Origin: Siphonodentalium dalli
Lineage: Eukaryota; Mollusca; Scaphopoda; Gadilida; Siphonodentaliidae
Length of the DNA: 64,000 nt
Assembly: GCA_032622095.1 (NCBI GenBank)
Contig: CP136064.1
Span: 2,730,001-2,794,000 of the forward strand
Direction of reading: 5' to 3'
In this document: piece by piece, positions 53,125-64,000 of the stretch
Position numbering within the stretch: the first letter of the stretch is position 1
How the letters are laid out: each line of letters begins with the position of its first letter
Program-made: the position numbers and the translations under genes
Notes under the pieces: generated by a model
Databases searched by the model: none
The model's input: the letters and a program-made list of their open reading frames with translations, nothing else
What the model was told of the DNA's origin: nothing

Positions 53125-56100
53125 GTATTTTATGATTATTGATGTATTATTATGATGTAATTTACGTATTTATTTATTGATATATATCATTTCATTCAAT
53201 TTGGAAAAGCCCGCCCAATAAAGTCCAAAAAGCCCACATAAAGTAATACAAAGTTGGCAAATTGGTCTCCTAGGTGGGTGACTAGTTGAAAAGTTCCGAA
53301 ATATCTGGAATATCCTGTTGAAAATTTTATAATAGTAGATGTAGATTTGGAAAATTTGGACACCAACGGGGAGGGGGAGCATATGGAATTTCCGAAATTT
53401 GGAATTTTTAGGCCAGTTGATTTGGAAAATTTGGATCCAAGGGGAGGGGGTGCACCAAACTTTAAATTGAGAAGGTAGTTTTTCTCCTTGAATAAGGCGA
53501 CAGATTATATATGAAGTATAACTCGCAAGCCAGCATGTCGACCAAATGGACTGTCTTCTTTCTTCACATTGAACATGCACGTATAACAAAACTCCCTCCA
53601 TATCAGTCAATAACTGTATATTGTATGCCCCAGTCGTCACAATATTTGTGTCCACTGAGCTCATCTGCTTCCACATTCTCCTCTCAATGTATCACACACT
53701 ATGATGCTGCCGCATAATCGATGGAATTGTGCATTATTGGTGGAACGTGGCCCTTTTGGTAGACCAAGTGTGGTAACTCTACTGTTATAATGACACCAAT
53801 CGCAAATCATTTGGTCCAAGAGCATGCAAGATTGATAACTCTAAAGTTGTTGGACCACGAATACATGAATTATGTGTCTACGCATTGCTAAATGGTACAA
53901 TCAGGGGATGTGCACTGCATTATAATCGGCAATGATTTTCTACATAGTGTGATGCTATTTATTAATTTAGAAACATGTTTCAATTAAGTACGGTACGGTA
54001 GTGTTAATATTTAGAAAATGATGAGGTATTTTGTCATAAATATATATAATTCACTAGTATACTCGTCACGTGTGTATAAAACTGGCTGCAAAATAACATG
54101 CATGCACTGTGTAGATAATTTGCAAAATAAAATGTCTAATGCAGTACACATCGCTGGATAGCACCATTTAGCGAAGCGTAGAAAAACAAGTGTATGTGAG
54201 GCCGCACTCCCGATTAATGTACATAATTATATCTCAGATGGATACATCATACATGCATATAATATGCATGCATAGTTGCATACACACGAATATTGCAGAA
54301 ATCACGCAGGCCTATAAGAATTGCCCATGACTGCAGGCGTTGGAATTTCTGACAAGATTGTTTCTAAAACAATATAACACAACAAAAAATAAATTTTTAT
54401 TTGTTTTGTGCGATATTTTCTTTAGAAATGATCTTTTCAGAAATACCTGTGATAAAATATAGCGGAGCGCGTTACAAGCTCCTGTGCATGATTCAAGCCA
54501 TACAATGTCTCTAATGAAAATTTCAAAGTAGTTTTATTAACATAATGTATAGTGTACGTATATACACATAAATACAACATATCGGATTTCTATTAACTTA
54601 AATATGCATAATTCGGTCATAAATGGGAAAACTTATATAAATTGCCTAAATTTTGGCAACAAATACAATCCAATTTCAGGAAGAAAAAACAAACCGAAAT
54701 GCCAACATTTAAGGAAACTATGTCGAATTTGTCGGGAAAATTTCCCGAATTTTGAGGCTTACCTATTTTGGTGAGGGCATTGATCAATCAACTGTGGAGG
54801 AAGCAAAATATTTAAAGTTTCTCCGCTATATATAAATTAAATCATATTAAGTGCAATATTGTGTTGTTGATATTGATTTGTTATGAATATTCCATGTATT
54901 TATTATATTATTTATTATATAGTCTTGAAAAGCAATATATTATAGTATTATATGTGAAATTGTTTTGTTACTTAAGCCAGCTGCATGGTATTTAATATAT
55001 TTAACCTGTCGAAAGTTAATTAATCTGTACTGTTCTGCATCACTCGACACCTTCGGACACATGTGCGATTTTGTCTAACGTAGAACTAAGGTAGACATTT
55101 TCTAACATAAAGCATACGTGAAATTTTATAGTTCTTTTAATGGGGATTTTCTAAGGTAGAACTACTGTGCAGTCTTCTAAGCTGAGCACACGTGAAATAT
55201 GTTAGTTTTATAGCTCCGCCCATCTCACTTTTGACAGTTAAATTTCGACATTAGATCGTCGGTGACCGTCTTATAAGAATTCAGGTTAGATCTAACTTAG
55301 TTTTATGTTAGCCGTTTTTGGTGAGGGTACCCTTATAGACACCATTGTTGTTGTTGTACTGTGTGGAGATAGCTAAAAAAGATGAAATTAAATTTGACTA
55401 CTTCACAACTTCCAAAGAATGCCCAGATTATAGTTTAATTAAGACCAATTTCTTTGGTTAGCTTAATGAAAGCATGAGAAGACATAGAACACAAGTTTGT
55501 GAACTGCTAACAATAATGCACAAGTTTGTTGTAACGCGATATTGAATCAAGAAACATTGGTTCGAGTTTTACCTCGCAACATTAGAAATGTGTACCATGT
55601 TCACACAACTGTGTTGTTCTATGATTATTGCACACTCTGAAGTTTGTGGCTTGTAACATATTGAAATTTAGGTCAATATTGTTTTATTTAATTGAATAAA
55701 TGTGTGCTTTCTGTGGACTATACCTCATGATTTCTGATGATTTAGTGAAAACATTTTATTTTAAAATTGACATCGCCAATAACGTAATTTGTTTGTATTG
55801 TTCTAGGACAATATAAATATTTTTACTGAATGTTTTGAATTTGTTCTATTTTGCTCTATTTCGCAAAAATAAACACTTAATGGTTATGGAATATATATGA
55901 CATTATTTACAATTGACTTTCCAGACAATATCGTACTTTATTTTATGTTGCTGATTAAAAGTAAATTTGAGGCAGGAATAACAATGGTGAATATTCATGT
56001 GCATGTAATCGGATGTAAGATTATGGTATGACATGTGGGCTGAAAACAGCATGGTCAAGCTGGGTACCAAAATTACCTTGTTGTAAAGTAGGGTACACAA

Positions 56101-56784
56101 AACACTATAATGTGGCAACAATGACCAGCATTTAATATAAGTAGACCTAGTGGTACTATGCAAATTAGCAGTCTATTATTATTTTAATACTGAATTTCTG
56201 CATGTGTGGATGCTTCAGTATGATGACGTATGACATCATATTCAACTTTCAATAATAGAACGCTCAAAACCAGCATCCTTGAACTGAATATGAATACACC
56301 ACATGGCACAGAACAAGTGGAGTGAGATATAGCATGACTACTAAGTAAGACCACGTTAGAGCTGTAACATATTTGATGCATATATCATGATCCACTAAAT
56401 TAGTGTTCCCAAATACATCTGAATGAACAAACTAACATGTTTATTTATAACCGGAGATAGAGTTCACTTTAAATTAAAATGCAGTTTAATAGTTAGCTAA
56501 GGTAGGTGAGTCAAATACACATAACAGACATGTAAACTTGAGACAACATTGCAGGTTTACATGTGACCATCTTCAGAAATTACTTGATTTGTTGTATCGA
56601 GATACCACATGACACGATACATGTATCGTTTGATAGTGCATTGCAATACATTGAATTCACTGTGAATCATTACAGCCTTAGAATTTATCTACTTAATCAC
56701 TAAACATCAAATTTTATAAAGAACTAAGTAGATAAATCAATTTAGTAAGACCAGGTTATATTTATAATTATATTTCTAACTGTT
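53125..56784. other. Long gene-free stretch
   Basis: A 168-codon minus-strand frame (53170-53676) runs through repetitive 'aatttggaaaatttgga' motifs and lacks a recognised domain; it is not called. AT-rich DNA follows with no gene, splice chain or notable repeat. Confidence 0.45.
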
Positions 56785-56979
56785 TTACAAAGCTCCACAA
56801 CCATGATGAATTCTCTTCATGTGGATCGAAAGATTTCCCCACCTGTTGCACTTGTAGTTGCAGTCAAAACATTCTATAAGTCCTGGCTTAACATGTAGTT
56901 CTCTTACATGACGGTTTCTATACCGTATTTTCTTGAATGTCTTTCGACATATATAGCAATAACTTGTCCCCCAATCCAT
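56785..56979 (-). CDS. Two-finger C2H2 ORF, possibly an alternative C-terminal exon
   Basis: The ATG at 56979 opens 64 codons. Two C2H2 fingers are visible: CYICRKTF...H(x4)H at about residues 8-29 and CFDCNYKC...NLSIHMKRIH at about 38-58. The first has the C-x2-C-x12-H-x4-H spacing, and the second is a degenerate-linker finger with a GNLSIH helix. A pair of fingers of this shape on one short exon closely resembles the alternative 3' exons of BTB/lola-type transcription factors, where a small exon supplies the DNA-binding end. If so, translation starts upstream and the ATG is not a true start. No partner exon was identified; a stand-alone small gene is possible. Confidence 0.6.
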   Translation of the reverse strand: MDWGTSYCYICRKTFKKIRYRNRHVRELHVKPGLIECFDCNYKCNRWGNLSIHMKRIHHGCGAL

Positions 56980-57229
56980 TTTGCATGTAATTAATCTGAT
57001 GCAAATAAAATATGTTTAAACTAAACTAACAAATCGTTCTGCATCTAGAAGTAAGATCCGTTTTACATAGGAGATGGGCAGTTTTATTACCACGTGGGGA
57101 GCATTATATTTCTTTATAATTATATTATCACATTGAAATCATCGTTTGAAACGGTTTCCATATGCAAAACGGGCCATTTCCTAGTGTCATGTGATCTGAT
57201 TAACCATTAATAAAACGGCGAATAAGCAT

Positions 57230-57536
57230 TGGGGTTCACAAATGACAGATGTCACAAATAAATATGTTTCAAATACATGCAACATGGATCTTCACATTAC
57301 TAAAATGATGATCAGAAGTTATTTCTGCTACTGATGTATCTTAATCAAAATTAAAAAAAGAAGTTGTTCTTGTAATGATGTATACCGATAGCTAGTAGTA
57401 TGAACTTGGTTTGTTGAACACATTTTTCCAGATAACTTCTTGGAATAGCGCCGAACCATGCGTATAAGATTCATTGTGTTGTGTTGACTTTAAAGGTACA
57501 CAATCCGATTTGATGGTCCCCATATCTACAGATTGT
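57230..57536. repeat. Segmental duplication, copy 1 (left part)
   Basis: From 'cgaataagcattggggttcacaaatgac' the block matches 58470-58800 at about 85 per cent by eye ('gttatttctgctactgatgtatct', 'ccagataacttcttggaata', 'gcgccgaaccatg', 'aaggtacacaatccgatt'). Confidence 0.88.
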
Positions 57537-58292
57537 AACTAGAGGTGTGACTGTTTCACATGTGAGTAAACATTTAGTTAAGATAATAAAATAACAGTTC
57601 CCATTGCAGTGCACAAACCTAACCGTAATCTTAAACCTATTGACAAAAAAATGTAGGAATAAAAGCTCGAACAAAATTATGCATTTTGAAAAAGGGGAAT
57701 AACTCCACGAAAAAAGTCAACAGACATCATAACCGCAGGTGCCCAGGTTCTCTTGGTAATAAATATCAGTGCCAAGATTAAAAAACATTGACTTAAAAAT
57801 GTAGAAATGAAAGCTCGGACAAAATTAGGCATGTTGCAAACAAATTTCTAAAGATGAAAAAGGGGGATTAACTCCACCAAAAAATGTCAGACAGACGTCA
57901 TAATCGCAGGTGTACAGGTTCCCACCGTGGTTGATGCCTGTGCCCAGTTTCACGCAAATTGATAAAAAAAAACGACTGAGAAAAACTCCGGACAAATTTG
58001 TGTCCACGGATGAACGGACAAGCTGACTCCAGTATACCCCCCCTGACATGCCTCTTTAGTTATCAGAATTGAATAATTACCAAAAAAGATAATGCTTACC
58101 GCTGTCAAATATGGTATAAAATTGCCCAAAGAGTGGTATATAGAGACATTTTGTTCAACGCAATTGGGTATAGAGACATTGTAAGTCAGCATTTGTCGAA
58201 TATTGGCCAGGCCGCCAAATATTTGAGAAGGCGAATAATACAGATTTCAAGTATTAATTTATGGGCTTTATTATAAGTCGGATTGTGTATCT
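57494..58292. mobile_element. 799-bp TTAA-flanked TIR element containing another insert
   Basis: ttaa at 57490-57493 and 58293-58296. Ends aggtacacaatccga and, in reverse complement, agatacacaatccga. The interior carries the element at 57537-58043, so the original TIR element was about 290 bp. No transposase is encoded. Confidence 0.75.
57537..58043. mobile_element. ~505-bp dispersed element with aactagaggtgtgactgt head
   Basis: Runs from aactagaggtgtgactg to ccagtatacccccc. Its internal part is a tandem pair (~170 bp; 'atgaaaaagggg(g)aataactccac', 'gaaagctcggacaaaatta'). The paralogue at 58785-58810 lacks it, so its limits can be inferred. Partial copies of the head (32591) and the tail (31000) occur elsewhere in the window. 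The family is not recognised. Confidence 0.75.
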
Positions 58293-58469
58293 TTAATGCA
58301 AGTATTAAAGTAGCATGATTCAGTGCTTTACAGTTAATATATCATTAAAAAGAGTGTTTTAGGTCAAAGACACAGTTGGTACAGGTGTACCAAACAATTA
58401 GTATCTTTACTGAGGTGTGGTTCCTGATTACTTTAGTACTTTTTTAGTCGGAACATATATGCATTCACT

Positions 58470-58930
58470 GAGGCGAATAAGCATTGGGGTTCACAAATGA
58501 CTTATGTCATGAATAAATAGGTTTCGAATACATTCATCATGAGTCTTCTCATTACTAAAATTATAAGTTATTTCTGCTACTGATGTATCTTTTTCAAAAT
58601 GTTCAAAAGAAGCTGTTCTTGTAATTATGTATACCGGCAGCTAGTAGTATGAACTGGATTTCATTCAAACAAGTTTTCCAGATAACTTCTTGGAATAGCG
58701 CCGAACCATGTGTTTAAGATTCATTGTGTTGTGTTTTACTTTAAAGGTACACAATCCGATTCGATGGTCCCCATATCATCAGATTCTAATAACAACAACA
58801 TTTCTTGACATGCCACTTTAGTTATCAGAAGCGATTAATTGCCAAGAAAGAAAAAAAACAAAATAAATAAAAAAAATAATAATGCTTACCATTGTCAACC
58901 ATAATATAAAATTGCCCAAAATCAATATCA
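58470..58930. repeat. Segmental duplication, copy 2 (without the insert)
   Basis: Continues from the match to 57230-57536 into 'tgacatgccactttagttatcag' and 'aatgcttacc', which in copy 1 lie after the 505-bp insert. It also has a poly-A/AAT expansion at 58848-58880. Confidence 0.88.
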
Positions 58931-60066
58931 ACAGTCGGTCAGTTCTGCTGTAACAGTATAACCTTAATCGAAACAAGAGTTTTTTTCTTCTAAATAATCT
59001 AATACCGGTAGATGAATTATCATTTTTATTTTTTATTTTGTTATATTTTCCATATTGCTATTAGCCCTTCCAAAAAGAAGCGTGGTGCAGAGGGTGAAAC
59101 TATGTAGAAGCTGCCAAAGGCACCATTTATACACAACTGGATTTAACATTAACATCACCATACACTAGTGACACAAAGTTTATTTATCTCTGGCTGCAAC
59201 AGTGAAGAAAGCAAAGTAAGACATATAAGATGCAGGTATATTAATATTGTCTGTATGCCATTATCTGATTACTAAATCTGATATTGTACTAATCTGAAAT
59301 ATCTTCAATGTACCAGATATCAGTTAATCACAATTAATTTTTTTTTTTTTTGTGATATAAAAATCACTCGTGTGGAAATAGCAGAGTTTTGAATGACTCA
59401 ATTTGATAAAGATTACCGCATTATGATAATCCTATGAAATGTTCTGATATATAGTCTTTACTACCTTGATTTTTCACGATAAATATATAGTCCTATCGAG
59501 GTCTTGTGTCTTAAAACTGATTCCAGCAGTGTCTAGTGAATAGTACAACATTAAAACAGAGATAAAACCCACATTCCAGTAGGAAAAAGCTCTCTGAAAG
59601 CATGATATATTCTCCATCACATGTAGGTGTCATAAATTATTTCACAGAGAATAATCAATTGGTTTTGATGAGTATGTGACATACATGTAATTCATGCTAC
59701 TTTTGCAAAGTGTTCTTGTCCAGAATCACCTAGTGATACAAGACATACATGTAGTGTTATCGAACAATCATTGAACATAGGTCATCTAATAATTCTAAAT
59801 TCAAATACTAATATTAGGTATTTAAACATGCATACAATTTGTCAGTATTTATACCTGTTTGTTATTGTCAGTATTATGTTACATGTCATGACTAACATCA
59901 CTGGATAGTGGTCAGTCTATAAAGAATTCTATGTGGTTAGTTAAACATGGTAAATCCCAAACACGGATTTTATCCATAGTTCTGTTGTCCCAATTATTTA
60001 TTTCATGTAATCATCAAAACCAACTGATTACTTTGTTTATGACACACTTTCTACCATTAAGTATAG
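58931..60066. other. Gene-free stretch
   Basis: AT-rich with an extended T-run at 59338-59351. No gene or organised repeat was supported. Confidence 0.45.
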
Positions 60067-60170
60067 GTTATAACCCGCTTTGGTATATGTACAAGAAATA
60101 CATATCAAGGCGCTTTAGTGCTGTGGTCTGTATTTATTGCACATACCGGTATACTCAAGCGGGTTATAAC
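60067..60170. repeat. 104-bp inverted-repeat (foldback) element
   Basis: Left arm gttataacccgctttggtata and right arm in reverse complement gttataacccgcttgagtat form a ~20-bp terminal inverted repeat. A second inner pair lies in 'accggtata'. A frame crossing it (59931-60212) is not taken as coding. Confidence 0.75.
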
Positions 60171-60308
60171 ATATTTATAAACCGATTCACACCAAGAGGA
60201 AAGGCGAATTGAACCAAATACGATGTTTACCTCTCAATTACCATTCAATTAAATGTTAACTGAATGGTTTGTGGTGTTACATATTGCTGTTGAATAATTA
60301 GTCAAATG

Positions 60309-60578
60309 CTAGACAATCGGATGATTTGCATCAGCATTATTTATCAGCATTGATAAATCATTTTGTCTCCGAATTTTTTTTACTGATGACGCGTTTCCTG
60401 ATAAAACAGATTCTTCATTTTGATAAAAAACTGTTTCGTCTTTTAAGCTTAGCTTTTGTCTTGTTGTTATAATGGAATTATCATTCAGAAAACAGGAGGC
60501 ATTATTCCGGTAGTGTTCAGACTCCGATGTAACTATTCCACATTGCACGAAGTTAGTGTGATGATATATCACCGGCAT
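60309..60578 (-). CDS. 89-codon ORF, unrecognised
   Basis: ATG at 60578, stop at 60309. Polar composition rich in Asn and Ser, with one basic KKIRR cluster; no domain is recognised. The codon content is ordinary for the region. It may be a coding exon of a gene on the minus strand or a chance ORF. Confidence 0.28.
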   Translation of the reverse strand: MPVIYHHTNFVQCGIVTSESEHYRNNASCFLNDNSIITTRQKLSLKDETVFYQNEESVLSGNASSVKKIRRQNDLSMLINNADANHPIV

Positions 60579-60694
60579 TCATGACAAAAGATTTCAGCAA
60601 ACCTTTGAATAATGCTTGCATTTTCCATGCATATGCATGTATATGTTAACAGTTTGCGGAATGTTCTCAATGTTATCATTCTAAAGATCATTAA

Positions 60695-61473
60695 AGGGGA
60701 AGGAAACTATCGCATAACGAAAAGGCATGTGTATCAAGCAAGCTGTTCTCTGTTTGTGTGTAAAGTTTCAGTGCAAATCTCCGCACATGATCGGAGATAT
60801 GGCATCTGAAACTAACCCGCACAAGCAATTACGCCCGTAAATTGATGCCGCCATTTTAAAAGAAATATTATCTCCCTTTATAGTTTGTGACGTACGGGCC
60901 TCACTTGGTTGTTTAACGCTAAGCTGTATCGCGTACGGTAGTCTGTTTTTTTATATGAAAAAATAAATAAAACAGCAGATTGAATGCTTGTTGTGTGCAA
61001 TACATGATTGTCTGTTGTTAATAAATTAAAGTTTAGTTCGCAAAAGATTATTTTTCTGTCATATTTGCACATGTAGAAGTCATTTGAGTTTGATCAAGAT
61101 TGTCACATTCAAATCTTATGCGACCATTAACTGGCCGTAAATTAGTTGTTCAAAATTATAACTTAAATAATTGTGGCTTATAATACATGTACATGTGTGT
61201 ATATTCTTCAATGGGCCGTGGTTAACAAACAAACACGCCAAAATGATTTTAGTTTGATAACCTTTATAGATATCTGTACTAAGGATGAGTAACGCGAAGT
61301 GAGGCCATGACGTCGCGATCTTATAAATATGGACGCGCCATAATTAGCGGGAGTTTTGAATTAAGCGATGTGATATCGTTGTGTTTGAGCATAACTGAGA
61401 GGTGTTTTAATCTACCATGGTTGATATACTAAATATATTAATGGCCTGATTCTTCCGAGGGTTTCCTTCCCCT
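60695..61473. mobile_element. 779-bp TTAA-flanked TIR element
   Basis: ttaa at 60691-60694 and 61474-61477. Ends aggggaaggaaactatcg and, in reverse complement, aggggaaggaaaccctcgg. It is non-coding and contains a short 'gcgaagtgaggcc' patch near 61293 and its partial inverse 'cgggcctcacttgg' near 60895, i.e. subterminal symmetry. Confidence 0.88.
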
Positions 61474-61479
61474 TTAAGT

Positions 61480-62610
61480 AATTATTGTGGATTATACATT
61501 ACAAAGAGGTTTAGATTTCATTAGTTTAATTCCAATCACCCGCCCCTCCCAACAAACCAAAAAATATTCAATCGAAAGTGTTGGGCCCCACACATGCAGC
61601 CCACCACATTGTCTGCTAATAAAAGTATGATCCATGTTTAACTTCCCGAGTGACCAAGAAATTCTTATAAATAACTTATTGATGTGTAATCAATTCTCAT
61701 AATAATTACATCCACCTTCCATAGTATTTTGTCTTTGAATATGATAATTATGTTATAAGTGGTATATTTCTGTATATGCAATGCGGTATTTATGAACAAT
61801 TTGTTCTGATCACTAATTAACTTAATCGTAAATATCTTAAAATAAATCATATTATATAGAATGTTATGGGAAAAAAAAAGACAATATATTTTGAAGTTTT
61901 AAGCTTTTCACTAATAAAACAATGTCAAATAGAGATAAAATAATAACTTAAAAGGGACTTCACCAGTGAAGGTGAAGTTTAATTGTGATTCTATGAAGCA
62001 TCGATCTATATTTAATTTAATATACGTCGATGTATGAAGAATAGAATCGCTGGAGAGATTAACTGAGATAGCAGCACTGCGCATGTGTCCACGACAACAC
62101 CTCATTCTTAGAAGCCTGTGTCTATTATTGATCTATAGTAAAGCTGGAGGGATCCCACCCATGGTGGGGTATGTAGAGGAGCGGCCAAATGCCAAAAGTG
62201 ATCAAATACCCCTACCCTCGGTAGAACAAGTTGAAACCAACTTTTTCTGGATGAACAGATATACACAATTGGTTAAAAGTTAAGCACATCACCAAAAACA
62301 GAACGTTCTATTTGTTATTATGGGGTACATGGTGATACTAGATTAGAACGTTCTTATTTGTTTCAGATTTCACGACGTCATGGTAGAGAATGTAACGTTC
62401 TGCATAAAAAAATCATGACGATTCAGAGAAACTCTCACCCGTCAACTCGGTACAAAATTAGCACACTCGACCTAGCTTACCATGTCATATACGTTTGGAA
62501 AGACTGGAGTTTTTTATACCGGGAGGTATTAACTTTATTATCCTGTCTCTACAAATATTGCATTAATAGGCAAAAACTTAACCCTCCCCAATGTCATAAA
62601 ATGCTGAGTA
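61480..62610. other. Gene-free stretch
   Basis: Short frames at 62083-62283 and 62358-62642 show no domain. 'gaacgttct' occurs three times between 62301 and 62401, palindrome-like. Nothing else is supported. Confidence 0.4.
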
Positions 62611-62619
62611 TAGCCATCG

Positions 62620-63440
62620 CCGGGGATTGGATCCCAGAATGAGAGAATATTGCGTAGTATTTGCTTTTATTTAGTGTAGACACAACAAGTGTAAAATGCG
62701 AATTTCCAACCATATTCACTATTAGAAGAGTATCAAAATCCAAGATGGCGTCCAACATGGCTGTCAGTTTTTATTTTAAGACTTTCTGAAGCGACATACG
62801 AAAAATCCAAAAAAACATATCAAACATTAATTTGACCATATTTTCATCTCCATCCAGTGTCTTAAAATTTGAAATAAAGTTATCGCTTAGGATTGGAACC
62901 ATGAATGATAGCATGATGCGGAGTATTATGTTTTATTTAATGTAGAACACACATACAAAGCGACAGGTATCAACTTTCATCCATATTCACTGTTACAGAG
63001 TATGAAACTACAAGATGGCGTCCAATATGGCTTCCAATTTGAATTGTACCTCTTAGCGAACGGTCATACGAACGAAATATAAAGGGGACGTTCCTGTGGC
63101 ATATTGTATATCATTGAAGTGACCACATAGACGATAATTCATATGGAACAGTAGTTTCACCATTAGTCCATCTTATCAGTTGGAGAATTAATAAACAAAA
63201 ACTTAACCACCACCCAGTCACAAACGTCCACATAATGGCGGCATTTGTGTCTATAGTCCAGAATGCAAAGAACTAAGCAAATCGTTTGGAATTACTTTGT
63301 GTTGAATAAAACGAAGAAACATAAAATGTAAAATTTGCATCCACATCTGGTCTTAGGAGACAACCAAAATCCAAGATGATGCCCAACATGACGGCCAATT
63401 CTAATGTCAATGTGAACAATGAATACAAAAGCCGGTCAAA
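62620..63440. repeat. Diverged ~270-360-bp tandem repeat, three units
   Basis: Three blocks each contain 'ggattgga(t/a)cc', a 'tttattta(g/a)tgtaga(a)cac' line, 'catattcact' or 'catctgg', and 'ccaagatggcgtccaacatgg'-type sequence (62740, 63010, 63370). The last motif is also the core of the 4130-6260 array, so both may descend from one family. Confidence 0.6.
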
Positions 63441-63444
63441 ATTG

Positions 63445-64000
63445 ATCATATGGCAGTTGTATGTTGTGTTTGAGTGATGGTGGTAAGATTTTTTTTCAGA
63501 TAAAGCTTTGACATGGCTGTCTCAAATTAACTTCCTTAAACTGTCGATCAGCTCTGTACGGGTGGGTAAACCGTGTCTTTCATGTTGCCATTGGTTTGGT
63601 AGTATCCTACATCAGGTTCCAAATGTCACACCCTTAACTATGATGCAGGTGTGATGTCAGGATTAATACTGGATGGTAATTTGCATTTGTTGAATGTTTA
63701 GTTTGTTTTGTTTAGCAATTATCAGGAACTTTATATCAAATATTTGGAGAAAGACAAATCAACCAAAATAAAAAAACTCTTAGCGAAATTACGAGAATTA
63801 CTTAAATAGTTTAATTTGCTGAATCATGTATCGTGTATCGATCTCCAATGTGCATTGCGACTATTGTTTGACACATTTCATGTCATTTTGAGACGTTAAG
63901 TAAGTAAAGCATTAACAATATGTAGACAACTAGTAATAATAGAGGATGGTCATTAACCGTTACAGATAATCATGCACTCGATGCGGTACGAAGTGATGTT
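63445..64000. other. Gene-free end of window
   Basis: No gene or clear repeat was seen. Confidence 0.45.

Noticed and set aside
53170-53676. 168-codon minus-strand ORF
   Set aside because: Crosses repeated 'aatttggaaaatttgga' motifs, has no recognised domain and no splice support.
51400-56000. BEN domain exons downstream of 50662
   Set aside because: Looked for the expected domain in plus-strand frames and found none that could be defended; it may lie beyond the window or be lost.

Overview
The window reads as AT-rich, intron-rich, repeat-dense animal nuclear DNA. The repeat types (ACGG minisatellite tails, 'ccaagatggc' satellite-like units, many TTAA-flanked MITEs, a split-direct-repeat tyrosine-recombinase retrotransposon) suggest a lophotrochozoan, most likely a bivalve mollusc; that assignment is inference. 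No rRNA, tRNA, CRISPR or bacterial operon structure was seen. A 100-base N run at 27139-27238 marks an assembly gap. All identities and repeat boundaries were judged by eye.

Left part (1-27 kb): mostly repeats and remnants. There is a 131-bp foldback (853-983), a 13-copy ~163-bp tandem array (about 4130-6260), a broken Mutator-like transposase (about 6500-7600), an inverted-repeat cluster with Gag-like fragments and a TATA/CRE promoter (10.6-12.25 kb), a 2.5-kb hAT-like non-autonomous element with TACCGCGGTA-rich ends (12913-15449), 160-180-bp tandem repeats (19.9-20.6 kb), and a swapped direct-repeat arrangement X-Y...Y-X (22654-25320). Two plausible host first exons lie here: 17525-17820 (unknown, Cys/His cluster) and 21624-22289 (Cys-rich N-terminal domain, clean GT donor, overlapping uORF).

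Centre (27.7-50.7 kb): one plus-strand host gene is the backbone. Exon 1 (27878-28088) has a TATA box and E-box upstream and resembles the N-terminal module of BEN-domain-type proteins. Exon 2 (32758-32984) follows in matching phase, then a tandem series of phase-0 exons (29 codons at 34383, 43887, 46210 and 46735; 18 codons at 47177 and 47555), then exons at 48582, 49083, 49667 and 50474, all phase-compatible. The introns and one exon have been hit repeatedly by transposons: a hAT-like TIR element directly at the exon-2 donor, an 8.7-kb Ngaro/PAT-type retrotransposon, a 730-bp GGG-ended TIR element inside one repeat exon, and a 520-bp TIR element with a 9-bp target duplication downstream.

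The centrepiece is the minus-strand 8.7-kb element (34654-43353). It has two 413-bp A repeats that are identical by eye, B repeats in the split-direct-repeat order A-ORFs-B-A-(spacer)-B, and four intact ORFs: an SGNH-hydrolase-like protein with Ser/Gly/Asn/Asp-His blocks, Gag with AT-hook-like motifs and a Cys/His cluster, RT-RNase H, and a tyrosine recombinase with its catalytic residues. A paralogous copy of the host intron at 46967-47000 preserves the empty site, so the insertion can be read to the base: no target duplication, and an ATT shared by target and element ends. It looks young and possibly active.

Right part (51-64 kb): inverted and direct repeats, a small minus-strand two-finger C2H2 ORF (56785-56979) like alternative C-terminal exons of BTB/lola-type factors, TTAA-flanked TIR elements (57494-58292 and 60695-61473), and a segmental duplication with one copy lacking an inserted element.
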